Source: an uncultured Muribaculaceae bacterium (GTDB taxonomy: Bacteria > Bacteroidota > Bacteroidia > Bacteroidales > Muribaculaceae). From it: a DNA stretch of 37,097 bases. This document shows, one piece after another, positions 5,853-14,234 of this stretch. Location: assembly GCA_910576775.1 (NCBI GenBank), contig CAJTJV010000029.1, positions 1-37,097 of the forward strand, written 5' to 3'. A program made the position numbers and the translations under genes. Numbering within the stretch: the first letter of the stretch is position 1; each line of letters starts with the position of its first letter. The notes beneath the pieces were generated by a model. The model was not told the origin of the DNA. It was given only the letters and a program-made list of their open reading frames with translations, and made no database searches.

Positions 5853-7184
5853 TCAGTATTTGAATTCGTTGTTAAAAACGGCTCCAAGCCATTTGTCAAG
5901 TTTGCGGAGTTGAACCGCGAGATCGAGTATGGTGAAGCGACGCCGTATTTGCTGTGCTCTAATTGCGCTGTCCCATAGACGCTTGCGACTTATTCCTATA
6001 TGTTCAGGCTTTGTTGGTGCGCCGACAAGTTCGAGAGATTGACGAAGCTCCTCAAATGGTACTATCTGTTGTTTTAATCTTTCCTTGATAAGCGGCCAAT
6101 TGTGTTTGAGTATTGTCAATTGGTTGCGTAACTTATCTTTGTCTACATATTTTGCGGAAAGTTCTGTTTTCCCTATTGTAGGAAAATCGGTATCCTTAAA
6201 GATTTCCTGTGATGTTCTTACTTGTTCCTCAAGTGAAGGCCATGCTTGTACACAAGCCTCTACATCAAGATTCCCGATATCTTCCTTGAGCAGTTGCTCA
6301 TAGAGAGCGGTCGACATAAGTGTGCCTATACTAACCTGGAAACCATGGCTTGGCATTGTGCCATCTGCCATTGTATGATGTTCCATGTTCCAAAGATGTG
6401 AAAACTGGTGGTCTGCACCGGAGGCGGGACGGCTACTCTGATGAGCCTGCATTGCGAACCCACTCATAATCAATCCTTCGATAAGACGGTGTATGGCATC
6501 CTTGTTGCCTGCTTTTATCATATCTGGGTTTGCCAGGGCACTCTTCAGACTATCCTGAACGAGTCCCCAGGCAAACGGGTCGATCGGTTCTATTCCGAGT
6601 TCATCAGATATAATCCAATCGGCGCCGGCCGGTATTTTGGCAAATAGATCCGCATATCCACTGGCAGTCATTTCAACAGGCGCCTTTGCTATTATAGATG
6701 TATCGGCCACCACTGCAAGGGGGGCCGGACAACTAAAAGTCTGTTTTGCCCCGTTTTTGGTGATAGAAGCGCCATAGGCCGTATATCCATCCATGGAAGC
6801 TGCCGTCGAAACATTCATATATCTTTTGTCACAATGGTGTGATGACAGTTTGGAAAGGTCGTTTATTGTTCCTGAACCGACTGCCACGGCAACAGCATCA
6901 ATAGTACCTAATGCATTGTCGAGTCTTTCCACATGTTTCCATTCGGCATGAAGATCTTTGTCGTTGAAAATGAATGGTTCAGCCGGATTTAATCCTGCGT
7001 CGGCCAATAGCGCGTTTACTTTGGCACCAGCCACATTCCAAGTTGTGTTATCGGCAACAACAACAGGACGGTTATCCGGAAACATTTTCTTAAATATTCC
7101 TGGTACACCTTCAATCGCATTATCGGCTATAAGAAGCCCCTTGGTATCAGTTGCTCTTTCGAGAGCCTGTTCAATCATAGTCAT
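5853..7184 (-). CDS. sn-glycerol-1-phosphate dehydrogenase-like (AraM/EgsA family)
   Basis: A 443-residue member of the iron-type alcohol dehydrogenase/dehydroquinate synthase fold, AraM branch. AraM/EgsA enzymes reduce dihydroxyacetone phosphate to sn-glycerol-1-phosphate with NAD(P)H. Visible features are the glycine-rich nucleotide site VGSGTINDLSKLSSH (about 102-116) and expected metal ligands in SGYADL (Asp179), SGADHQFSH (His259) and MPSHGFQ (His280). It is cytoplasmic, with no signal peptide. It starts 5 bases after the preceding gene's stop, so it is almost certainly co-transcribed with the SusCD locus. B. subtilis araM likewise lies in an arabinose operon. Actual substrate here is unproven. 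Confidence 0.8.
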   Translation of the reverse strand: MTMIEQALERATDTKGLLIADNAIEGVPGIFKKMFPDNRPVVVADNTTWNVAGAKVNALLADAGLNPAEPFIFNDKDLHAEWKHVERLDNALGTIDAVAVAVGSGTINDLSKLSSHHCDKRYMNVSTAASMDGYTAYGASITKNGAKQTFSCPAPLAVVADTSIIAKAPVEMTASGYADLFAKIPAGADWIISDELGIEPIDPFAWGLVQDSLKSALANPDMIKAGNKDAIHRLIEGLIMSGFAMQAHQSSRPASGADHQFSHLWNMEHHTMADGTMPSHGFQVSIGTLMSTALYEQLLKEDIGNLDVEACVQAWPSLEEQVRTSQEIFKDTDFPTIGKTELSAKYVDKDKLRNQLTILKHNWPLIKERLKQQIVPFEELRQSLELVGAPTKPEHIGISRKRLWDSAIRAQQIRRRFTILDLAVQLRKLDKWLGAVFNNEFKY

Positions 7185-7189
7185 AGCTA

Positions 7190-8428
7190 TTACATTCCAA
7201 ATGTTTGAATAATATCAGAATTAATTTTTTCAAAGGGGCAGTCCTGATTGCCTGTCCATCGGTAGAGCGTCAGAGTTGAACTTTGCTCTGGTTTCGACGA
7301 ATTATGAGATATGTAGTACAGGCTGTTTCCCACATAGCATATTCCTGTTGATCCGTAGGGGAAGCGCCAGCCGTATATGCCGGTAAATTCATCGTAGAGT
7401 CCCATCTTTTTCAGAGGGAGGGTGTATCCGTGCTCTTTTTTGTCATGGCCTTTCAACCGCTCTTTATTTGGAGACGCACTCAGGTCGATGGCAAATAGCG
7501 AATAGTTGGGATACTCCTTCTTTTTCCCTTTATATACGGCAGCTACAAGCGTGTTGATTTCAGGATTATAGTTGAGGTTCTGTATGCCCCATTCGGAGTT
7601 GCCGGTATAGACAAAATAGCGTCCCAAAGGTTTTGCAGGCCCGCTTTTATGTGGATTATCCTGATTTAGGACTCTTTCGTATTTTTCCCAGTCTGATGTG
7701 TCGTAAGTAAGGAGAACCTGATAATCGTTGTCCGACCGACCGATATCTCCGTATATGCCGTAGGCTACATAAAGTACCCATGGAGTGCTGTCGGAGGCAC
7801 ATGGCTGTGGAGCAAATGCGACACCGTCAATTCCCGAGCATCCATATCGGTGTTCGACCGATTTACCGTTATTTGTCCCTTGGGCGTAATAGTCTTTCAC
7901 CACATCTTTGAGGTATACGGTCGACATGACGTCATTATCTGACGGTGTCATGTTCGGACGTGTGATTTTATCTCCGTCGAAAACAGCAATATAGAAAGCG
8001 CTTCGACGGTTACGTGCACGTTCTCCGACTATACCTACTCCGATTTCATCGTTTTTATACTCTATGGAGCCATAGATACGCCCGTCGGCCGGGTTAAGAG
8101 TCAGGCATCCGAGATGTCCTGTGAGTCCTTCGACACTTCCGATAAGATTGCCGGATAGGTCGGTTTTGACAAGTTTTGTGGTGAAAGAAAAATATACGCA
8201 TTCTTTGTCCACATCTACTACGATACCCTGTACGTGGTGTTTCCCATGATAACCGGAGAAAATAGATTCAGGTAATTCTATCGGGTTCGCATCCGACTCT
8301 GTTCCTACATTATTCCGTCCGTCTGCGTTACAGTCCAGACACAAACCACTGTCCATGCCTTTTGCAGCAATTATCGTCAGCAGACAGATTATGTAAACTG
8401 ATAAACGATTGATATTTATATTATTCAT
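7190..8428 (-). CDS. Secreted protein of unknown function (412 aa)
   Basis: An N-terminal hydrophobic stretch (residues ~8-23) looks like a signal peptide, followed by a cysteine and aspartate-rich segment (GLCLDCNADG). The remainder has repeating patterns such as GCLTLNPADGRIYGSI, QNLNYNPEINTLVAAVY and GICYVGNSLYYISH that suggest a beta-propeller-like fold. I do not recognise a family. It sits between the GH3 gene (31-base gap) and the AraM-like gene (5-base gap), so it belongs to the PUL operon and probably acts in the periplasm or at the cell surface, perhaps binding or processing the glycan. No catalytic motif is visible. Confidence 0.65.
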   Translation of the reverse strand: MNNININRLSVYIICLLTIIAAKGMDSGLCLDCNADGRNNVGTESDANPIELPESIFSGYHGKHHVQGIVVDVDKECVYFSFTTKLVKTDLSGNLIGSVEGLTGHLGCLTLNPADGRIYGSIEYKNDEIGVGIVGERARNRRSAFYIAVFDGDKITRPNMTPSDNDVMSTVYLKDVVKDYYAQGTNNGKSVEHRYGCSGIDGVAFAPQPCASDSTPWVLYVAYGIYGDIGRSDNDYQVLLTYDTSDWEKYERVLNQDNPHKSGPAKPLGRYFVYTGNSEWGIQNLNYNPEINTLVAAVYKGKKKEYPNYSLFAIDLSASPNKERLKGHDKKEHGYTLPLKKMGLYDEFTGIYGWRFPYGSTGICYVGNSLYYISHNSSKPEQSSTLTLYRWTGNQDCPFEKINSDIIQTFGM

Positions 8429-8459
8429 AATAACAAGCTGGTACTTACAAGTATCCGGA

Positions 8460-11039
8460 TTATTCTCTTACAATCTGCACATTGACTGTGTCGCTGTCCT
8501 TGATGTACTTGGAATAACGGCTGTATCCGCTTTTGAGGAAAGTAAGATTGGATTCTGCGGGAACTTCGATAGAATAATTGCCTTTATTGTCGGTATATAC
8601 CTTTAGATCTATCATATCAGAGGAAACCTCTACACCTTCTATCGGCGTAGCTTGAATATCACGTACACAGCCGGAGATTTTTCTCATCCTTGTTTTCTTC
8701 TTCGACTTGGCAATTTTCTTTCCGGTAGTCTGGATATCTGTTTTATTGTCGTTATCACGGCCGCCTACCCAGATAGTTTTCGTATGACGGATATCATCCG
8801 ACGACGTTCCTATCTGTATCTCGAATTTACCAGCTTCAAGATATCGGTTGCCACTTTCGTCCGTCAGGTAAAGTTCCTTTACAGGAATGTCGACAGTAAA
8901 CGTTTCGGTTGCGCCCGGAGCAATCTCTTTTTTCTGAAATCCTTTGAGTTGCTTGATCGGTGTGACAATGGAACTGACAACATCGCGTACATACACCTGC
9001 ATTACTTCCTTACCTGTCCTATCTCCAGTATTCTTGATGTCGGCGGTAACGTGAATTGTATCATAAGGCATGTATGTATCTTTATCGGTATTAGCCGTAA
9101 GATAGTCGAAATCCGTATAGCTGAGACCGTGCCCAAAACTCCATAAGGGCATTGGTGTTGAAAAAACATAATCACGGCCGGGATTATCATATGTGCCGGG
9201 CTTTTTATAATATCCCTTATCTGACGGCAAATAGTTGTAATATACCGGAAGTTGCCCGGTAGAACGAGGGAAAGAGAAATTAAGTTTACCTGACGGATTG
9301 ACATTGCCGAACAAAATGTCAGCTATACTGTCACCTTCTTTTTCACCGCAATACCATTGAACAAGTATGGCTGGTACATTTTCAGCCGCCCAGGGAATGG
9401 CAAATGGTTTTCCGGAAACGAGTACCAGAACTACCGGCACTCCTGTGGATGTAATTCTTCTTACAAGTTCTTCCTGGGCTCCGGTAAGTTCTATCTCGCT
9501 GAGGTCGACTCCTTCTCCTGATGTGGAAGCTCCGCTTTCACGGACAAACACAGTGGAGGAACTGCCGACGAAAAGTACAGCGGCATCGCTTGCACGGGCA
9601 AGTTGCACAGCTTCCTCTATGCCGGTTGTATCGAGAGATGAAAGAGAGCAACCTCTGGCATATCGCACATCAACTTTGTCGCCGACAAGTCTTTTAATCC
9701 CATCAAGAGGTGTGACTCCATCATCCGGATGTTTGCTCCATGAATAGTCTCCGAACTGAACACAAGCCGCATTGGGGCCGATTACAGCGAGTGTTTTCAT
9801 TTTATTGATGTCGAGAGGCAACAGATTGGTATCATTTTTCAACAATACTACCGACTCATCGGCTATGCGACGCGAAAGCATGGCTCCTTCGTCGCTTCCT
9901 ACAGGAAGGTAGAAAGCACAATGCTCCAGATAGGGGTCATCCATAAGACCGGTCTCGATTTTGGCTCTCAGGATTCGGCGCACAGCCTGATCTACATATT
10001 TTTCGTCGATTTTTCCTGCCGCGATATTTTCAGGCAGGGTAGAGAAGGTATTACTCGACGCTTCAGCGTCGATTCCGGCAGTCAGCCCTTGAAAAGCGGC
10101 ATCAAAATTAGTCTCAGCCGTACGATGTACGTTTTTCAGCATGTTGAGTGTGCCCCAGTCGGTGTATACATACCCCCTGAAACCGAATTTCCCTCTCAGC
10201 ACATCAGTAAGAAGAAAATGCGAGGCGGAGTTTGGAACATGATTCCATGAATTATAGCTTGACATAACAGCCATGACAGGAGTATTTTCCACAACAGTCT
10301 CAAACGGTTTCAGATATATGTCGAATAAATCACGGGTTCCGCATTCTACCGATGCTATGTTAAGTCCGCTGTTTGGTTTCCCATGCGGGCCATAGTGTTT
10401 CAGCATGGGGGATGTTCCACCGTCGAGATAGCCTCTGACTTGAGCGAGCGACATAACAGAGCAGAGCCACGGGTCTTCTCCGAACGACTCTTCCGTACGA
10501 CCCCAACGGATTTCCCGTACTACATCCATGCACGGAGCAAATACCTGTTTAATCCCTAATGTATTGAGTTCTCCGGATATATGTTTTGTCATCTCTCTCG
10601 CAAGATCGGGATTGAAAGTGCTTCCTACCGCTATTGTCTGAGGGTATACAGTACAACCTTCCTGAATCACACCATGGAGTGATTCTCCGCAAGGAAACGC
10701 AGGAATGCCCAGGCGCGTTTCCTCAAGCAAATATTTCTGTACCTCATGAAAATTTTTTTTGACGCTCTCGGCTGTGAGAGGAAATCCTTCAAAAAAACCA
10801 TAAGGGAGGTCTTCGCATTTCTCTTTAAGTTTTTCTATGTTAAGTTCCTGGTCGTCGTAAATCTGCCATGAGTGGATATGACTCATCTGTGCCACCTTTT
10901 CTTCAATAGTCATGCGTCTGATCAGATCTTCCACCCTTGTCTCCGTCGGAAGTGATGGATTCTTATAGGGAAGGATATCTTGTGCGGCTGCGTTGAGTGA
11001 CATGGCGCAGGCCAATATGATATTAATCGCTCGATTCAT
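8460..11039 (-). CDS. Glycoside hydrolase family 3 with C-terminal CarboxypepD-like domain
   Basis: An 859-residue secreted enzyme. It has a signal peptide (residues 1-19, ending AAAQ) and the GH3 N-terminal barrel with KHYGPHG and the nucleophile region VYTDWG (Asp294). The GH3 C-terminal alpha/beta domain follows (LLKNDTNLLPLD; SGEGVDLSEIEL), then a fibronectin-III-like domain (EVMQVYVRDVVSS). The last ~75 residues (GCVRDIQATPIEGVEVSSD, then GNYSIEVP) form a carboxypeptidase-regulatory-like beta-sandwich, unusual at this end of GH3. The family removes terminal beta-linked glucose, xylose or related sugars; exact specificity is not readable. It is the only glycosidase in this PUL, 21 bases after the phosphoesterase gene. 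Confidence 0.88.
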   Translation of the reverse strand: MNRAINIILACAMSLNAAAQDILPYKNPSLPTETRVEDLIRRMTIEEKVAQMSHIHSWQIYDDQELNIEKLKEKCEDLPYGFFEGFPLTAESVKKNFHEVQKYLLEETRLGIPAFPCGESLHGVIQEGCTVYPQTIAVGSTFNPDLAREMTKHISGELNTLGIKQVFAPCMDVVREIRWGRTEESFGEDPWLCSVMSLAQVRGYLDGGTSPMLKHYGPHGKPNSGLNIASVECGTRDLFDIYLKPFETVVENTPVMAVMSSYNSWNHVPNSASHFLLTDVLRGKFGFRGYVYTDWGTLNMLKNVHRTAETNFDAAFQGLTAGIDAEASSNTFSTLPENIAAGKIDEKYVDQAVRRILRAKIETGLMDDPYLEHCAFYLPVGSDEGAMLSRRIADESVVLLKNDTNLLPLDINKMKTLAVIGPNAACVQFGDYSWSKHPDDGVTPLDGIKRLVGDKVDVRYARGCSLSSLDTTGIEEAVQLARASDAAVLFVGSSSTVFVRESGASTSGEGVDLSEIELTGAQEELVRRITSTGVPVVLVLVSGKPFAIPWAAENVPAILVQWYCGEKEGDSIADILFGNVNPSGKLNFSFPRSTGQLPVYYNYLPSDKGYYKKPGTYDNPGRDYVFSTPMPLWSFGHGLSYTDFDYLTANTDKDTYMPYDTIHVTADIKNTGDRTGKEVMQVYVRDVVSSIVTPIKQLKGFQKKEIAPGATETFTVDIPVKELYLTDESGNRYLEAGKFEIQIGTSSDDIRHTKTIWVGGRDNDNKTDIQTTGKKIAKSKKKTRMRKISGCVRDIQATPIEGVEVSSDMIDLKVYTDNKGNYSIEVPAESNLTFLKSGYSRYSKYIKDSDTVNVQIVRE

Positions 11040-11060
11040 TTTAATTCAAAGATTATGTCA

Positions 11061-12311
11061 TTATTTTTTTATTGGTATGTCAATCCGATGCTCTACATTC
11101 TGGTTCCGGTCGTAAGTCACTACATTTATGACATTTTCGTCGGCTTCGGCTTCAAGAAGCACACAGTCGTCATGGATAATGATGGGAAAACGGTTATTAT
11201 AGCCTTGTTTATCTATCGGAATAAACTTATACGAATGATAATGTCCGCACAACATCAAATCAATACCGGCATCGTTGAGCAGCGGCATGAATTTTTCATG
11301 TAATTCATGTGTGCCATACCATGCTCCCGGCGTTCCGTCCGGAGGCATGTGCATGAATACCACCTTTACCGGAGCATTCTTGCAATCCTCGGAAGCAAGC
11401 ACTCCTTTCAACCATTCAAGTTCCTGTGCCCGGAATTCGTCCTGACACATTATGTCGAGATTGCGTATATCGTTGTCCGGCTTATCCTCGCCACTGTCTA
11501 TAAATAGAAAGAATACGGGTCCCTGGCGGAAACTATAGTATGGAGCGCCGGTTAGAGTCGGAAACAGATTCATGTATCCTGTAGCAAACGATCCACGGTT
11601 TTCATGATTGCCGCGGTTCATATAAAGAGGTATGTCGGAGGCGAATAGTCTGGATGCGCTCTGGAGGTAATTGTCAAAGATATAGTCTTCGTTTTTCATA
11701 CGGGTGGTCATGTCACCGTTGAATACAACGAAATCATATTTCTTTTCGCGTGCTTTGGCAAAGGCGCGGCATATTAAAGAATCCTTTTCATGAAAGTCAT
11801 TCCCGACGGCAAATTTCACTGTTTTTTTAGATGGGTCGAGTGTGGTAACCTGAAAAGGTTTATGGGACAGGATATCGCTGCCGAATCCCTCACCGTAGAT
11901 GATACGTGTATAGTCTTCGTCGAGAAGAACGGAATTCTGCATCACACGATAGCGATATGTGGTTCCTGGCTCAAGCCCGGTTATGCGTACTTTATGGAAA
12001 CGGCCAATGTTCTTACGCCCGTAAATGGCATCAAAATGTTTCGGTCTGACTTTCTGATAGAAATGAGTGCCGTCATCGGGTGCAATCTCAATCCAGCCTA
12101 CAGAGTTCATGTTGGTGCGCCAGCAGACGGTAAATTCATTCTCGCCTACGGCCTGAAGGTAAGGCCCTTTGTCGATTTTTATCCTTTCGGGATTTGCCCC
12201 GTATAAAGTGAACGTGTAAAGTGTCAGTAGCGCGAATAAAATGATACGGTCGAGATTCGCGGCCATCCCGGTTATGTAGTGTGTAATTACTGAAGTTTTA
12301 TAGATTTGCAT
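11061..12311 (-). CDS. Secreted metallophosphoesterase with N-terminal FnIII domain
   Basis: The C-terminal half has the full calcineurin-like metallophosphoesterase set: GNDFH, VFNGDMTT, NRGNHENRG, FMHMPP and GHYHSY, which bind two metals and catalyse phosphoester hydrolysis. The N-terminal ~110 residues after the leader form a purple-acid-phosphatase-like FnIII domain (KGPYLQAVGENEFTVCW, then GLEPGTTYRYRV). I chose the ATG at 12311 because the bases before it are A-rich, as at many Bacteroidota starts. An internal ATG at 12266 (MAANLDRIILFALL) gives a more typical signal peptide. It follows susD in the PUL after a strong hairpin, suggesting it removes phosphate or a phosphodiester from the imported glycan (inferred). 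Confidence 0.85.
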   Translation of the reverse strand: MQIYKTSVITHYITGMAANLDRIILFALLTLYTFTLYGANPERIKIDKGPYLQAVGENEFTVCWRTNMNSVGWIEIAPDDGTHFYQKVRPKHFDAIYGRKNIGRFHKVRITGLEPGTTYRYRVMQNSVLLDEDYTRIIYGEGFGSDILSHKPFQVTTLDPSKKTVKFAVGNDFHEKDSLICRAFAKAREKKYDFVVFNGDMTTRMKNEDYIFDNYLQSASRLFASDIPLYMNRGNHENRGSFATGYMNLFPTLTGAPYYSFRQGPVFFLFIDSGEDKPDNDIRNLDIMCQDEFRAQELEWLKGVLASEDCKNAPVKVVFMHMPPDGTPGAWYGTHELHEKFMPLLNDAGIDLMLCGHYHSYKFIPIDKQGYNNRFPIIIHDDCVLLEAEADENVINVVTYDRNQNVEHRIDIPIKK

Positions 12312-12343
12312 TTTATGATGTTTTTTCAAGCCGTTTTGTTAAA

Positions 12344-12371
12344 GATGGAGGCGGGAATTCCCGCCTCCATC
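12344..12371 (-). terminator. 28-bp perfect GC-rich palindrome after susD, attenuator-like
   Basis: The half site GATGGAGGCGGGAA is followed directly by its exact reverse complement, giving a very stable hairpin in the leftward transcript, followed by TTTAA. It lies 51 bases beyond the susD stop and before the phosphoesterase gene. It probably terminates part of the transcription or protects the susCD mRNA 3' end, giving more SusCD than downstream enzymes. Confidence 0.6.
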
Positions 12372-12421
12372 GGGTACAATGCGACATTATGTATGGCTTA
12401 TACCAATGTCTTGGGTTATTA

Positions 12422-14221
12422 TCATATGTCGGACCAACCTTCGCGTTGTTTCAGATTCGGATTGATCTGGATGGCGCTGTTCGGCACAGGACGCACATAC
12501 ATGAAATCGTGCCATTTGAGATTATAGTCTGTACCATACATCAGATATCCGCTGTCGCCGTCCGACAGTTTCACGCCATTGCCTACTTTCAGGTAAGTGG
12601 CGTTCTTGTCGTTGGAAGGTTTTGCGCCGTCATATACGCAGACATCATATGTTCCGTCGCCGTTCAGGTCGTAAAGTTCATTGATCTTCGGGATATAAAT
12701 GCCGGCCCATCCATCTTTGGGTACGAGAATTTCACCGCATTTCCAACGCAGTATGTCCTGGTATCTCAGGCCTTCCCATGCAAGTTCACAACCCCGCTCG
12801 CGGCGAATCTCCAAAAGATATTTGTCGGTACATCTGTTGAGGAAATAATTGGCCATATATGTATCGGCTGTTTCTGGCATCTTCGGATCGACGCCGGCTC
12901 TCTTGCGTATCAGGGCTATTGTCGAATTCCATACATCGGAAGTCATTTCTCCAAGTTCTGCCTTGGCCTCGGCATAGTTGAGCAGAACTTCGGCATATCT
13001 GAACATTGGAGCTGAATTATAGGATACGGACTGGCTTTCGAAGGCACCTCCTTCAGTGAGTGCCCACTTGATTACCTGATAGCCGCTTTTGGTGACGTTC
13101 ATCATTGGAGAAACCTGCGTCATTACACCATTTACCATTTTCATGTACTCCGGACCAAGAACCGTTGCAGCCAGACGTTTGTCGCGGTTTGCAAAAACAT
13201 CTTTGAATTCGTTGGTTTCATAACCGGGCTTGTCTGTATATCGAGAGCCATCGGTCATAAGGTAGGTACAGATGAACTGATGTGTCATAGACCAGTTGTT
13301 TCCGTTCGTGGGCGAGAAAATCTGCCATGTCAGATCATGCCTACGGATTTCTGTGTCATAGGCAACTCCCAGTATCACCTCCGAATTCGCAAGTGATGAC
13401 TTGATAAACAAAGATTTATAATCGTTTACGAGACTTAGTTTCTTACTGTCCATCAATTCCTTGGCGGCTGCGGCAGCTTCGCGGAGCCAACGTTCCGAAT
13501 CGTTGAGTCCAAGTTCGGTATGGTATTTGCGGTATGTACCCTCATATAGGCAGATGCGTGCTTTCATTGCCAGAGCCACATAACGGTTGATCTGCGTGCG
13601 GCTGCTGAAATATTTGTTATCCATAGAGCAGTTTTTCGCAGCGAAAGATATATCTTCCAGCACCTTTTCCATTACGAACTCACGGCTGTCCTGTGTTTTG
13701 TAAAGAGCTGCCTGGTCGTTGGATTTGATCTCATGTTCATACCATGGCACATTCTCGAATTCCTGTACCATGTCGTAGTAGAACCATGCACGCCAGAAGC
13801 GTCCGACGCCTTCATAATGGTTGTACACACTCTCATCCACATTTCCTTTGGCGCGTGTCATGTTGTCGAGGAAATAATTTGCAGACCGGAGTGCACCCCA
13901 GTTGCCCGTCCCCCATCCGCCTTGCTGGCGAGTGCCGAATACTTCGGGATCGAGACAATTCCACTTGGCTTTGGTAAACCCTAAGTCGGAATGTTCGTCT
14001 CCACCCCAGCTTGCCACCTGGTTGTGACGCTGGATATTGAACGCTATGGAAGCTATGCCCGGAAGATTATTCTGTAGAAACCCATACGAGTAAAGGCAAA
14101 GCTCGTCCTCATTCGCAAGAAAAGCCTCGGAGCCGAATGAGTGTTCCGGTTGGCAGTCGAGATAGTCGGAACAGGATGTCATAGCCAGAGCCATGGCCGT
14201 AATAATTAATATCTTTTTCAT
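12422..14221 (-). CDS. SusD/RagB family outer-membrane nutrient-binding lipoprotein
   Basis: A 599-residue protein starting MKKILIITAMALAMTSC, a lipoprotein signal with the acylated cysteine at residue 17, followed by SDYLDCQPEHSF, the typical SusD beginning. The C-terminal part contains the SusD-type segment FRYAEVLLNYAEAKAELGE and later RRERGCELAWEGLRYQDILRW. SusD caps the SusC channel and captures the oligosaccharide at the cell surface. The frame is open further upstream, but those codons overlap the end of susC and the lipoprotein start at 14221 is clear. It lies 13 bases after susC. Confidence 0.95.
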   Translation of the reverse strand: MKKILIITAMALAMTSCSDYLDCQPEHSFGSEAFLANEDELCLYSYGFLQNNLPGIASIAFNIQRHNQVASWGGDEHSDLGFTKAKWNCLDPEVFGTRQQGGWGTGNWGALRSANYFLDNMTRAKGNVDESVYNHYEGVGRFWRAWFYYDMVQEFENVPWYEHEIKSNDQAALYKTQDSREFVMEKVLEDISFAAKNCSMDNKYFSSRTQINRYVALAMKARICLYEGTYRKYHTELGLNDSERWLREAAAAAKELMDSKKLSLVNDYKSLFIKSSLANSEVILGVAYDTEIRRHDLTWQIFSPTNGNNWSMTHQFICTYLMTDGSRYTDKPGYETNEFKDVFANRDKRLAATVLGPEYMKMVNGVMTQVSPMMNVTKSGYQVIKWALTEGGAFESQSVSYNSAPMFRYAEVLLNYAEAKAELGEMTSDVWNSTIALIRKRAGVDPKMPETADTYMANYFLNRCTDKYLLEIRRERGCELAWEGLRYQDILRWKCGEILVPKDGWAGIYIPKINELYDLNGDGTYDVCVYDGAKPSNDKNATYLKVGNGVKLSDGDSGYLMYGTDYNLKWHDFMYVRPVPNSAIQINPNLKQREGWSDI

Positions 14222-14234
14222 GTTATTGTCCGGT

